This document shows positions 1-8,302 of a DNA stretch of 38,971 bases, piece by piece. Numbering within the stretch: the first letter of the stretch is position 1; each line of letters starts with the position of its first letter. Source of the stretch: CALJFL01 sp964590005. Its GTDB lineage: Bacteria; Pseudomonadota; Gammaproteobacteria; Pseudomonadales; Halieaceae. Below the pieces are notes generated by a model. The model saw only the letters and a list, made by a program, of their open reading frames with translations, was not told the origin of the DNA and did no database searches. A program made the position numbers and the translations under genes. The stretch spans positions 1 through 38,971 of the forward strand of contig CAZPVJ010000128.1 of assembly GCA_964590005.1 (NCBI GenBank). The letters are read 5' to 3'.

Positions 1-24
1 AGATAAAACCAGCCTTTCTCGCTG

Positions 25-1128
25 TCAGTAGCCGCGTTTTATGTCGACGACTGATAGCAGCGGGTCACCCGCCACATACCGCTTCAGGTTCTCGGCCACC
101 AGCAGTTGAATGCGCACTATAGTCTCCTGCGACAGCGCCGCGACGTGCGGCGTAATAATCACCCGGGGTGCTGACCACAGGGGGTGATCGGAGGGCAATG
201 GTTCCGGATCAGTGACGTCCAGGCCTGCCCCGGCGATATCGCCGTCACGCAGCGCTGCCAGTAAATCCTCCGTATTTGTGCTCTGGCCCCGCCCGACACT
301 GATGAAGTAGGCGCTTGATTTCATGGCTTTGAAAAAAGCCTGGTTGAACATGCCCCGGGTACCGTCGGTGAGCGGCGCGGCATTGACCACGATGTCAGCT
401 TGCTGAGCGAGTTCTATAGCTTCGTGCGCAAGCCCGACGTAGTCAACATAGTCCGGCCCCTCGCGGCGGCTGCCCCGGGTAGCCAGTACTCTCATACCCA
501 GGGCGTGGGCGCGTTGTGCCACCTGCGTGCCGATTCCCCCCAGGCCTACGACCAGCATTGTGCGGCCGGAGAGCTCACCAAAGCTGAACAGGGAGTTCGC
601 GCTGCCCCGATCCCAGTTGCCAGCGGCCTGGTTGCCAACAAAGACATCCGTGTTGCGCACCAGTGCGTAGCTCAGCGCTATGGCATGATCCGCGATGGTT
701 GGACTACTCAGGCGCTGGCCATTGCTCAGCAGGACGTTACCTTGCAAGGCCGGCAGGGATACGCAATTCTCCACGCCGGCAAAATAGGTTTGAACCCAAT
801 GTAGTTCCTGGGCGGCGGCGAGGACCTCCTGGTTACACATGCCAATGACCGCCTGTGCTCCGGGAACTGTCGCTACCGCTTCTTCGACGCTGGCTGCCGG
901 AACTATCTCGACTCCTGGCGCAACGGCCTGTAGTGGCTCGATGAATTGCGGTCCGAACATGGTTGAAACGAGTACGCGGGTTGGCTTTGTCCACCCCGGT
1001 AGGTCGCGACTGGCGGTCTTGCTCTCGCGCAGCCCCAGCCCCTCAAGCTCAGCTGGTAATTCGGCGTGCAGGGTGGTCGCTGTGGCAAAAAGCGCGAGTC
1101 CGGCGAGTACATGACGTGATTTAAGCAT
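25..1128 (-). CDS. D-2-hydroxyacid dehydrogenase with N-terminal export signal
   Basis: This encodes a 367-residue NAD(P)-dependent 2-hydroxyacid dehydrogenase, a family that interconverts 2-oxoacids and D-2-hydroxyacids. The Rossmann motif GLGGIG lies near residues 195-200. The family's catalytic Arg is in VGRGQ (about 280), the Glu in DVTDPEP (about 309) and the His in ITPHVAA (about 328), so the triad looks intact. I start at ATG 1128 because an open frame extends to 1266 through the tRNA gene, and a purine-rich ribosome site (AGGACAGGACA) precedes 1128. From this start the protein begins MLKSRHVLAGLALFATA and then TTLHAE, which looks like a Sec signal peptide cut after HA. That is odd for a cofactor-dependent cytosolic family (see findings). 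The substrate cannot be named. The gene sits about 105 bp downstream of the tRNA-Arg gene on the same strand. Confidence 0.88.
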   Translation of the reverse strand: MLKSRHVLAGLALFATATTLHAELPAELEGLGLRESKTASRDLPGWTKPTRVLVSTMFGPQFIEPLQAVAPGVEIVPAASVEEAVATVPGAQAVIGMCNQEVLAAAQELHWVQTYFAGVENCVSLPALQGNVLLSNGQRLSSPTIADHAIALSYALVRNTDVFVGNQAAGNWDRGSANSLFSFGELSGRTMLVVGLGGIGTQVAQRAHALGMRVLATRGSRREGPDYVDYVGLAHEAIELAQQADIVVNAAPLTDGTRGMFNQAFFKAMKSSAYFISVGRGQSTNTEDLLAALRDGDIAGAGLDVTDPEPLPSDHPLWSAPRVIITPHVAALSQETIVRIQLLVAENLKRYVAGDPLLSVVDIKRGY

Positions 1129-1233
1129 GGTGTCCTGTCCTGTGTTGGCTTTGTCAGAAATGCCCTGGCCCCGGTTTGGCTGGCAATGCCGCTGTGGGTC
1201 CATGCAACAGATGGCGTCAGCGGATAAAAAATG

Positions 1234-1310
1234 TGGCACCCCGGAGACGATTCGAACGTCCGACATCTCCCTTAGGAGGGGAGTGCTCTATCCAGCTGAG
1301 CTACCGGGGC
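1234..1310 (-). tRNA. tRNA-Arg(CCU): tRNA-Arg (anticodon CCU)
   Basis: Read on the minus strand this folds as a complete cloverleaf. The acceptor arm GCCCCGG pairs with CCGGGGT. The D arm contains AGCTCAGCTGGATAGAGC, the anticodon stem is CTCCC/GGGAG with loop CTCCTAA (anticodon CCT), and the T arm GGACG/CGTCT has loop TTCGAAT. CCA is encoded. A run of T lies just downstream on the minus strand (A-run at about 1226-1231) and may help termination. It decodes AGG arginine codons. Confidence 0.97.
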
Positions 1311-1322
1311 AGGAAGCGGGGG

Positions 1323-1352
1323 AGTATAGCAAGCGACCCTTGCGCGTTGGAA
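1323..1352 (-). promoter_or_regulatory. Sigma-70-type promoter of tRNA-Arg
   Basis: On the minus strand TTCCAA (1347-1352) is followed after 18 bp by TATACT (1323-1328), 12 bp before the mature tRNA 5' end. The stretch between the -10 element and the tRNA is G/C-only on the strand (CCCCC...), like the GC-rich discriminator of stringently controlled stable-RNA promoters. The boxes are visible; stringent control is inferred. Confidence 0.6.
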
Positions 1353-1540
1353 GTCACCCGTGTCCTGGGCGTCTCGGCAGCCCGATAAAGCCTCATATAT
1401 TACCTTGCAAAATACACGCAAGTACATGAAGTATATGAAGAAATATTCCATGGAAATTGGCTGGGTATAGCCCTGTATTCATTGGGGCTGGTCGACAATG
1501 GGCCAGGCAGGGTACATTGGCTGCTGGAGGGGTAAACGGG

Positions 1541-2386
1541 GTGAGCAGCGTGGCAAGAAACTTTGCAGTTACCATTGTCGATGTGTTTGCCGAGCGCAAG
1601 TTGGCCGGCAACCAGCTTGCGGTGGTGCATGATGCCGCCACCCTGTCTGACGAGGAAATGCAGGCTATAGCGCTGGAGACAAACTTCTCAGAGACAACCT
1701 TCGTGCTATCACAGCAAACGGGCCGCGCCTCGGTCAGGATTTTTACCCCAGCCTGGGAGTTGCCGTTTGCGGGTCATCCAACGATCGGCACGGCCTGGGT
1801 ACTCACTGGAGGCAGCGGTGAGATAACCCTGGATTTACCGGCGGGGCCGGTACGCGTTGTTATTCGTGACGACATTGCCTGGATGACGCCGCCCGAGGTG
1901 GAGTTTCGAGGGCTTGTTGAACGGGATAGGGCGGCGCAACTGGCCGGCCTGGTGCCGGAAGACTTCTCACCTGATTGGCCTGTGGAACTGGCCCGTGTTG
2001 GCCCCGATTTCGTATTGCTGCCGGTTAACAGCCTGGAAGCACTTCAGCGGGCAAAGCTGAACGGCGATCTACACCAGGCCCTGCTTGCACAGGGTGTTGG
2101 CGTGCAATGCGTCTTCCTGTTCTGTGACCAACCCTATTCCGCAGATGCTGACTTCTCTGCCCGCATGTTTTTTGAATCTGGCGGTATCCGGGAAGATCCC
2201 GCAACGGGAAGCGCCAACACCGCATTCGCGGCCTACCTTCGAAAACATCGAGGCAATATAGGTAACGTTGTCGTGGAGCAGGGTATGGAAATTAACCGAC
2301 CGTCTCGACTTTACCTGTTTGTGGAAGACTCGTTGCAAGTGGGGGGCAAGGTGCAGCCGGTCTTCTGCGGTGAACTCAGTCTTTAG
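1541..2386 (+). CDS. PhzF family isomerase-like protein
   Basis: This is a 281-residue member of the PhzF/diaminopimelate-epimerase-fold family. Members isomerise small acids such as the phenazine precursor, but most genomic copies have unknown substrates. Visible family marks are GNQLAVV near residues 23-29, the ALETNFSET block with the Glu matching catalytic Glu45 of PhzF (E46 here), GHPTIGTAW and EDPATGSAN, one pair per half of the pseudo-symmetric fold. I chose GTG 1541 because it follows GGAGGG (1526-1531) at a good distance and the protein then begins at the usual point (ARNFAVTIVDVF). An upstream ATG at 1457 would add 28 residues of non-family sequence. No phenazine genes are nearby, so a phenazine role is not supported. 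It converges on the GST genes with a 15-bp gap. Confidence 0.9.
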   Translation: MSSVARNFAVTIVDVFAERKLAGNQLAVVHDAATLSDEEMQAIALETNFSETTFVLSQQTGRASVRIFTPAWELPFAGHPTIGTAWVLTGGSGEITLDLPAGPVRVVIRDDIAWMTPPEVEFRGLVERDRAAQLAGLVPEDFSPDWPVELARVGPDFVLLPVNSLEALQRAKLNGDLHQALLAQGVGVQCVFLFCDQPYSADADFSARMFFESGGIREDPATGSANTAFAAYLRKHRGNIGNVVVEQGMEINRPSRLYLFVEDSLQVGGKVQPVFCGELSL

Positions 2387-2401
2387 ATTGTGCCCACAAC
2401 G

Positions 2402-3112
2402 CTAGTCCTGCGACTCTCTCTGGAACTGCTTGCTGCCGAACATATTGGCATAGGTCTCTTCTGTGGGATTACCGACTTTCATATCTTCAGCTAGCACGGC
2501 TACGCCGCGCTGTACCGCGGGCCTTGCACCAATGGTTTCACCCCAGCGTTTCACGTTTGGGTACTTGTCTCCATCTATGCGATGCATCTCCTGCTGTTTT
2601 GGCATTGTCCACGGGAAAGTTGCGATGTCAGCGATCGAGTAGTCACCGCCGGCAAGATACTCTGTTTCGCCCAGGCGCTTATCCAGCACGCTGTAAAGTT
2701 GTTGAGTAACATTATGATAGCGCTCGCGGGCCAGCGGAACGTCTTCCGGACAGTAGCCCTGAAAGTAGCCGTTCTGCCCAAACATTGGACCGACGTTGCC
2801 CATCTGGAACATCAACCACTGAATGACCTCGTAGCGCTTAGCCGTGTCGGCAGGCAAAAACAGTCCGGTCTTGTCTGCCAGGTACATGAGTATCGCGCCG
2901 GATTCGAACACGGCATAGGGCTCGCCGTTGGGTCCGTCTGTGTCGATAATTGCCGGTATCCGGTTATTGGGACTGATTGCGATGAACGCATCGGCAAACT
3001 GCTCACCATTCAAGATATCAATCGGGCAGACCTCGTAGTCCACACCGATTTCTTCCAGCATTATCGCTGTCTTGTGGCCGTTGGGTGTGGGCCAGTAGAA
3101 GTGCTTGATCAC
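2402..3112 (-). CDS. Glutathione S-transferase, YfcG/YghU-like (Nu class)
   Basis: This 236-residue glutathione transferase strongly resembles E. coli YfcG/YghU, which act mainly as glutathione-dependent disulfide reductases. The N-terminal thioredoxin-like half starts FYWPTPNGHKT, where Thr9 and Asn11 match the glutathione-contacting residues of YfcG. SPNNRIPAI (cis-Pro loop) and FESGAILMYLADKTG follow, then the helical half with YSIADIA. The start is GTG 3112, sharing GTGA with the TGA of the upstream GST gene, which indicates translational coupling. A longer frame to 3238 lies wholly inside the upstream gene and lacks family similarity. Likely role: thiol/disulfide or electrophile detoxification in the cytoplasm. 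Confidence 0.92.
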   Translation of the reverse strand: MIKHFYWPTPNGHKTAIMLEEIGVDYEVCPIDILNGEQFADAFIAISPNNRIPAIIDTDGPNGEPYAVFESGAILMYLADKTGLFLPADTAKRYEVIQWLMFQMGNVGPMFGQNGYFQGYCPEDVPLARERYHNVTQQLYSVLDKRLGETEYLAGGDYSIADIATFPWTMPKQQEMHRIDGDKYPNVKRWGETIGARPAVQRGVAVLAEDMKVGNPTEETYANMFGSKQFQRESQD

Positions 3113-3843
3113 GACTTTTCTGCCTGTGCTGTCAGAACCGCCTGGACATTGGCCTGCAGGAAGTCGGCAGAGTCGTCCCCTGCGAAATCCACGTTGTAGT
3201 GGCTGGTGACCGAGGGGCGCTGAATGGACTCTTCCCACCAGGCTCGAAGGTTGGGGCGTCCTTCGAAGCAGTCGAAGTCCGGGTGCAGCGGGTCCTTGGC
3301 ATCATAGAAGTTAACGCGAAAATCCATGTAGCTGATGGCATGAAGCATCGAGGCCTGACCGATATCGAAGTCGTCAAAGCCGCGCTTGCAGGCAGCCTCC
3401 AGGGTATCGCAGCCGCGGATGATCTTGGGCCATATCCATTCAAAGAACGCTATCCGCTGTTCCTCCTCGGGGTTCCATCCCTCCATGACCAGCATCACCG
3501 TTGTTTCAAACATCGTGTCAGCCAAGGCGAGGCGGGTAACCGCGTCCCAGCGCTTTTCACCGGCCGCTGGATACAGGTGCCTGCCGGATCGACTCATACT
3601 GTCCAGACATTCCACAACAGCCTGGCTACCGTAAACCACCTGGCCACTGTCCAACGCGAGTGTGGGAACCTTATCAAGCGGGTTAAGCGCTGCAATAGAG
3701 TAGGCGTCACCCTGGTCTTCACCCTCACGGTTCTTGAAGGGGTAGGTTGGGACAAAAGTAATCTCTTCCCACAGGCCCGCCTCGTGCGCGGTTACCAGCA
3801 CCTTGTGTATGAATGTGTGAAATGGGGAGTAAAAGAGTTTCAT
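3109..3843 (-). CDS. Glutathione S-transferase family protein
   Basis: This 244-residue protein has a GST N-terminal domain. It begins MKLFYSPFHTFIHKVLVTAHE, contains the ALNPLDKVPTLAL segment with the expected cis-proline, and VVYGSQAVVECLD in place of the usual E-S-x-A-I. An alpha-helical C-terminal half runs from about residue 95. ATG 3843 is preceded by GAGGT at a good distance. It is first in a two-gene unit: its TGA overlaps the GTG start of the YfcG-like gene by 4 nt. The C-terminal half is more divergent than its partner's (NPEEEQRIAFFEWIW, FDIGQASMLHAISYMDFR), so the substrate is unknown. It may bind glutathione for detoxification or degradation of an aromatic or electrophilic compound. 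Confidence 0.85.
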   Translation of the reverse strand: MKLFYSPFHTFIHKVLVTAHEAGLWEEITFVPTYPFKNREGEDQGDAYSIAALNPLDKVPTLALDSGQVVYGSQAVVECLDSMSRSGRHLYPAAGEKRWDAVTRLALADTMFETTVMLVMEGWNPEEEQRIAFFEWIWPKIIRGCDTLEAACKRGFDDFDIGQASMLHAISYMDFRVNFYDAKDPLHPDFDCFEGRPNLRAWWEESIQRPSVTSHYNVDFAGDDSADFLQANVQAVLTAQAEKS

Positions 3844-4017
3844 AAATTACCTCGATGGACGGCCTTAGTATGCTTTGATGATAGCAGCAGTTGCTGATGA
3901 TGCCTGCGAGACAGTGGGGTCGCTCTGAAGACGTCCAGCTTGTGTACAGTGCGTTATCAACCTGGGAGCTGCGCGCTGACGTATTAATCGCATGGATAAT
4001 CGGAGTACATTGCACCG

Positions 4018-5556
4018 GTGAACGGATCACATCTTATACTGGTGCTTGGAGATCAGCTCACGCTGGACAGGGGCGCACTGCACGGTGCCGTGCCTGGTCG
4101 CGACACCGTGCTCATGGCTGAAGTGGCCGAGGAGGCCGGCTATGTAAACCATAACCGCCATAAGATTGCCCTGGTATTCGCCGCCATGCGACATTTTGCC
4201 ACTGCGCTGGATGACGAGGGGTTCGAGGTGATTTACCTGCAGTATGGGCAGGGTGTCCAATCCCTGGCCAGTGCCTTGACCATGGCGGTGAAAGAGGGGC
4301 GCTATTCGCGGGTGAGAATCTGTGAGCCCGGCGAGTACCGGGTCAGGAAAATACTTGAGGCCGCGAAACTGCCGGTACCGCTGGAGTGGGTCCCGGACGA
4401 TCGATTTCTGGCCAGCTGCGCCGATTTTGCCCAGTGGGCCAAGGGTCGGAAGCAGCTGCGTATGGAGTACTTCTACCGACGCATGCGTGAGCGCTACGGT
4501 ATTCTGCTGGAGGTGGACGGATCTCCAGCTGGCGGCAAATGGAACTATGACGCCGAGAACCGGCGTGGCTGGCGAGGCGGGGAGACTATACCGCCGAGAC
4601 CCGAGCCCCCCCAGGATGAGAGTACCCGTGAGGTGTTGGCGGAGGTACAGGCTGCTTTTCCTGACAACCCTGGCGACTTGTCTCGTTTCTGCTTCGCCGT
4701 AACCCACCGGGACGCGGAGGATCAGCTTGCCTGGTTTATTCAGCAGGCATTGCCCCGATTCGGCGTGTACCAGGACGCGCTTGCGGAGGAGTCGCCCTGG
4801 CTCTTTCACAGCCTGATTTCCATGTACCTCAATATTGGGCTTCTTGACCCTTTGGCTACCGTATTGAAGGTACAGGCAGCGTGGGAGGCTGGTGAGTGTG
4901 AACTTGCCGCCGCCGAGGGGTTCATCCGCCAGATACTGGGTTGGCGAGAGTATGTGCGAGGTATCTATTGGTTGAAGATGCCAGAATACGCGGCGCTCAA
5001 TACCTTGCAGGCCGATCGACCGCTGCCCGATTACTTCTGGAGTGGCGAGACCGACCTGCGATGCCTGCAGCAAGCGCTGCGGCAGTCGCTCGACCTGGGC
5101 TATGCGCACCATATACAGCGCTTGATGGTCATTGGTAACTTCGCATTATTGGCTGGCCTAGATGTCGAGCAGGTGTGCGCCTGGTACCTCGCGGTCTATG
5201 TCGATGCCTTCGAGTGGGTGGAGTTGCCCAATACCCTGGGTATGGCGCTGCATGGTGACGGTGGCATCATGGCGAGTAAGCCCTATGCAGCGAGCGGTAA
5301 ATACATTCAGCGCCAGGGCGATCACTGTCGCTCCTGCCGCTACAGCCCGTCCAAGGTCACTGGAGAAGGCGCCTGTCCTTTCAATAGCCTCTACTGGGAC
5401 TTTATCGAACGACACCAGGAGCGCTTCTCCGGGAATCCGCGTATGCGCCTCACCCAGGCAAACTGGCAACGTAAACCCGAGGCGGAGCGCGCCAGTATTT
5501 TGCAGTGGGCCCACCGGGAAAGGACCAGGCTGGCAGGCGAGGGCGACAGGATATGA
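4018..5556 (+). CDS. phrB: FeS-type cryptochrome/(6-4) photolyase (PhrB-like)
   Basis: This 512-residue protein belongs to the FeS-BCP (bacterial cryptochrome/photolyase) family, which uses FAD and blue light, typically to repair (6-4) photoproducts. The N-terminal domain starts LILVLGDQLT. Four cysteines, C349 (LRCLQ), C437, C440 (HCRSC) and C453 (GACPF), fall at the spacing of the [4Fe-4S] ligands of Agrobacterium PhrB. GYAHHIQRLMVIGNFALL and the PNTLGMALHGDGG block form the FAD pocket. The start is GTG 4018; a stop lies seven codons upstream and no ATG is available. The weak GGAG at 4002-4005 is far from the start, so initiation may be inefficient. The 3' end overlaps the next gene by ATGA, so the pair is probably co-translated. 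The antenna cofactor (DMRL in PhrB) cannot be judged from sequence alone. Confidence 0.95.
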   Translation: MNGSHLILVLGDQLTLDRGALHGAVPGRDTVLMAEVAEEAGYVNHNRHKIALVFAAMRHFATALDDEGFEVIYLQYGQGVQSLASALTMAVKEGRYSRVRICEPGEYRVRKILEAAKLPVPLEWVPDDRFLASCADFAQWAKGRKQLRMEYFYRRMRERYGILLEVDGSPAGGKWNYDAENRRGWRGGETIPPRPEPPQDESTREVLAEVQAAFPDNPGDLSRFCFAVTHRDAEDQLAWFIQQALPRFGVYQDALAEESPWLFHSLISMYLNIGLLDPLATVLKVQAAWEAGECELAAAEGFIRQILGWREYVRGIYWLKMPEYAALNTLQADRPLPDYFWSGETDLRCLQQALRQSLDLGYAHHIQRLMVIGNFALLAGLDVEQVCAWYLAVYVDAFEWVELPNTLGMALHGDGGIMASKPYAASGKYIQRQGDHCRSCRYSPSKVTGEGACPFNSLYWDFIERHQERFSGNPRMRLTQANWQRKPEAERASILQWAHRERTRLAGEGDRI

Positions 5557-6293
5557 CGAACTCTGTGCTCGACTGTGAGCAGCTCTCCGTAGTGATAATC
5601 GGTAATGGTACGGTTGGGATGTCCCTGGCAGAGCAGTTGCTGCGACGTGACAACCTGGTACGGCTGATGATCCTGAGTCGTTCACCGATACCTGCACCAA
5701 GCGACCCTCGGGTGGTCGACGCGAGGCTGTCGATCGATGACCCGCAGACCCTGTTGGCGGCGGCCGGGCAGTTCGGTGCCAAGCCCCTGCACCTGGTCAT
5801 CAATACCGTCGGTTTACTGCACGGACCGGCCCTGCAGCCCGAGAAACGCTTGTCTGAGCTGACACTGGGAAATATGCAGCAATCTTTCGCCGCCAATGCC
5901 ATGTTGCTGCCCCTGATTGCACAGGCATTTGGTCCCCTGCTTAAGCACGGAGAGCCGGCGATGCTCGCCAGTCTCTCGGCACGGGTCGGAAGTATCGAGG
6001 ATAACCAGATGGGTGGCTGGTATAGCTACCGAGCGTCCAAGGCTGCGCATAACATGCTGTTGAAGACCCTGGCCAGGGAGTGGCGGGTAAGTCATAAAAA
6101 TGTCGCAGTGGTGGCATTGCACCCGGGTACCGTGCAGTCGCGATTGTCCGAGCCATTCGTCACGGCGCGCTACCGCAATCGCGTGCTCGCTGGAGAAGAG
6201 TCTGCCGAAGCCTTACTGGCGGTAATCGGCGGGTTAAATGCCAAGGACACCGGGTCTTTCCTTGACTGGCAGGGCAAGGCGATCCCCTGGTGA
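5553..6293 (+). CDS. Short-chain dehydrogenase/reductase coupled to the photolyase
   Basis: This 246-residue SDR-fold protein has an unusual nucleotide-binding loop, GNGTVGMSLA, in place of the classical TGxxxGxG. It keeps the catalytic pattern: Ser in ASLSARVGS and Tyr-Lys in YSYRASKAA, followed by ALHPGTVQSRLS. It resembles the C-factor/CsgA-like SDR subgroup. ATG 5553 lies in an ATGA overlap with the photolyase stop. Upstream in-frame codons to 5505 belong to the photolyase C-terminus and are not conserved SDR sequence. The tight coupling suggests a shared function or response to light, but the substrate is unknown. Confidence 0.88.
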   Translation: MTNSVLDCEQLSVVIIGNGTVGMSLAEQLLRRDNLVRLMILSRSPIPAPSDPRVVDARLSIDDPQTLLAAAGQFGAKPLHLVINTVGLLHGPALQPEKRLSELTLGNMQQSFAANAMLLPLIAQAFGPLLKHGEPAMLASLSARVGSIEDNQMGGWYSYRASKAAHNMLLKTLAREWRVSHKNVAVVALHPGTVQSRLSEPFVTARYRNRVLAGEESAEALLAVIGGLNAKDTGSFLDWQGKAIPW

Positions 6294-6323
6294 CTCAGGC
6301 AGTGAAGCGATCAGCTAAGGTTC

Positions 6324-8096
6324 CTAATCGCCTGCGTAGCCCTTCAGCCAGGTAGCAATGGAAAGGTTTAGCATGGGTAGGCTGAGGCTGCCGAAGCCCA
6401 GTACCCGATCATGGAAGTCCCTGATATCGAACTGCGATTCCAGCGTTTGTTCTGAGAGGGTTCGCAATCGGCGTATCTCCAAAGCTCCGAGCATGTAGGC
6501 GGTCGCCTGCCCCGGCCATGAGATGTAGCGATCCACATCGTTTTCGATGTCAACTTCAGCCCAGGTTGTATTGAGCATCATGTAATCGATCGCCTGTTGC
6601 CTTGTCCAGTTTTTGGTGTGTAAACCCGTATCCACCACGAGACGAGCTGCGCGGGCGCCCTGGCTGGAGAGCAGCCCAAAGTAGTCGATAGGCTGCTCGT
6701 ATAAATCCAGCTCATCTGCCACCGTCTCTGAGTAAAGCGCCCATCCCTCGATAAAACCGGAGTTTGAGAAGTATTTGGCAACTCGGTGGACTTGATCGCC
6801 TAACTCGAGCGCGACCGCGATTTGCAGGTGATGTCCAGGATAGGTCTCGTGAAAAAGTGTGGCCATTGCCTCGGCCCGCGGGCGAGTTTTCGGTTCGGTT
6901 ACAGCAATAAAGAAAATACCGGGGCGGCTGCCGTCCTGCGAGGGAGGGCGATACTCGCCGATACCGCTCTGGGCAAAATCAGGATAGGGGCGAATCTCCA
7001 CATTGGCGCTCGGTAATCGCCCGAATGCAGCTGGCATGGCCGCTTTGGTGCTATCCAGGGCACTGACTGTGTGATTCAACACCTCGCTTTCTGTCTTGAA
7101 TGCAAAACGGGGGTCGGTGTTTATCTTGCGAATAAATTGCTTGAGATCACCCCCACCGAAATGCGCGTCCAGTACGCGCTGCATTTCCTCCCTGATTATG
7201 GCCACTTGTTCCAGCCCAGTCTGGTGAATGCTGTCGGCTGACATATTCATTGTTGTGAATGACCGTGTCAGTGCCGGGTAGCATTGCTCACCCTTGGGGT
7301 GAGCAATAACAGAGAGCGTCTCTCGTGCCGATGGCAAGTAGTCTTCTTCGATAAAATCGGCGTATCTGGCGACAGCGGGAGCGATCTCATCGTCATATAT
7401 TTTCCGTACCTGCGTTTTGAATGTGGCGTTGTCAGAACGACTGGCGGGACTCAGAAAGATTGAATCTTCCTGCAGCAGGCTGCGTACCTGTTGCGGCACC
7501 TTGATGACCGTCACTCGCGGTGCGCTGTAACCCGACGAGAGACCTCTTTTCAGGTTTGTGACCTCGGTATCAAGATAGTTGTCGACCTGGCGAAGTCGAC
7601 TGATGGCCTGTTGCCTGTCTTCCGCTGTCGCAACCGGTTGGACCTCAAATACGAAAGGCAGGCTTCGATGCCAGTTTGTCTCTGTACTGGCCTGCCAGAG
7701 TTCCTCTTTACAGCTTCGTGTCGCAACCGATGCCTCGAGCGTTTCTAACAATATCCCGTAAGTGATCCAGTCTCGACTGCCCACTTCAGCAGGCGCTTGC
7801 AGACCTTTAAGGCGGGCGAGGAAGGTATCTTCTTCTACTCGCCACTTTGCTACGGCAGAGAGTGAATTGTCATACAGACGTCCGTTGTAGGCATCCTCCA
7901 GCCCAAGGAAAGTGGTCCATTCGGGGTAGCGTTTAAAGGCAGCGGCCAAGTACTCGTCCGCCAGTACCTCGATTTGAGTTTTCCCCAAGGCCGCAGCGGT
8001 GGCTTCGGGCTGCAAGGCGTGTTCGGATCCCCTAGCAAGAGAGGTGCTTAAGATAGCTGCCACAAACACCATCAGCGGTTTTAGCTTACAAGCCAT
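6324..8096 (-). CDS. DUF885 family exported putative metallopeptidase
   Basis: This is a 590-residue DUF885 protein. The N-terminus (MACKLKPLMVFVAAILSTSL, then ARGSE) is a signal peptide, so the product is periplasmic. The family's metal-site motif HETYPGHH is at residues 416-423 and a candidate third ligand is E450 in GFIEGWALYSE. WAEVDIENDVDRYISWPGQATAYMLG near 535-560 is the other hallmark block. DUF885 proteins are thought to be zinc carboxypeptidase-like enzymes; the substrate is unknown. ATG 8096 is the natural start. The gene converges on the SDR gene with a 30-bp gap. An 11-bp perfect inverted repeat lies within the coding region at 7283-7307. Confidence 0.9.
   Translation of the reverse strand: MACKLKPLMVFVAAILSTSLARGSEHALQPEATAAALGKTQIEVLADEYLAAAFKRYPEWTTFLGLEDAYNGRLYDNSLSAVAKWRVEEDTFLARLKGLQAPAEVGSRDWITYGILLETLEASVATRSCKEELWQASTETNWHRSLPFVFEVQPVATAEDRQQAISRLRQVDNYLDTEVTNLKRGLSSGYSAPRVTVIKVPQQVRSLLQEDSIFLSPASRSDNATFKTQVRKIYDDEIAPAVARYADFIEEDYLPSARETLSVIAHPKGEQCYPALTRSFTTMNMSADSIHQTGLEQVAIIREEMQRVLDAHFGGGDLKQFIRKINTDPRFAFKTESEVLNHTVSALDSTKAAMPAAFGRLPSANVEIRPYPDFAQSGIGEYRPPSQDGSRPGIFFIAVTEPKTRPRAEAMATLFHETYPGHHLQIAVALELGDQVHRVAKYFSNSGFIEGWALYSETVADELDLYEQPIDYFGLLSSQGARAARLVVDTGLHTKNWTRQQAIDYMMLNTTWAEVDIENDVDRYISWPGQATAYMLGALEIRRLRTLSEQTLESQFDIRDFHDRVLGFGSLSLPMLNLSIATWLKGYAGD
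7283..7307. repeat. Perfect 11-bp inverted repeat inside the DUF885 gene
   Basis: The arm ATTGCTCACCC (7283-7293) is followed by the 3-nt loop TTG and GGGTGAGCAAT (7297-7307), its exact reverse complement. On the coding strand it encodes the IAHPKGEQ stretch near residues 264-271. It would form a stable hairpin in the mRNA. No function is known; it may be chance or a pause site. Confidence 0.85.
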
Positions 8097-8230
8097 AAAC
8101 GTTCCGTTATCGATTTCGGCTATCTGTGATCTGCCTGGTGGAAAGGAAGGTAGCCATAACTAAGTCATCCAAGATAGCAGGCCCGGGAATTGATTCATAT
8201 CAAATAAGTTTTCGGAGAGCTTTTCTCACT

Positions 8231-8258
8231 CTTGAAAAAACTCTTTGGGACACTATGT
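8231..8258 (+). promoter_or_regulatory. Sigma-32 (heat shock)-like promoter for hsp20
   Basis: CTTGAAA (8231-8237) is an exact heat-shock -35 element. CACTATGT (8251-8258) matches the -10 consensus CCCCATNT at 6 of 8 positions with a 13-bp spacer, which is optimal for RpoH. The same sequence could also be read as a sigma-70 promoter (TTGAAA, 16 bp, TATGTA). It lies about 45 bp upstream of a small heat shock protein gene, which supports the heat-shock reading. Confidence 0.65.
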
Positions 8259-8302
8259 ATAGAGTTGAAAGAGACAGCACGCGTAATTGAAGGAGGTGTC
8301 GT

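Noticed and set aside
1234..1310. tRNA-Arg as an integration site of a mobile element
   Set aside because: No integrase, no duplicated tRNA 3' end and ordinary genes on both sides.
1421..1438. Tandem 9-bp near-repeat AGTACATGA/AGTATATGA upstream of the PhzF gene
   Set aside because: Only two units with one mismatch in AT-rich DNA; too little to call a binding site.
4027..5112. 361-codon minus-strand open frame across the photolyase
   Set aside because: It is antisense to a photolyase with all cluster cysteines; no family features or ribosome site.
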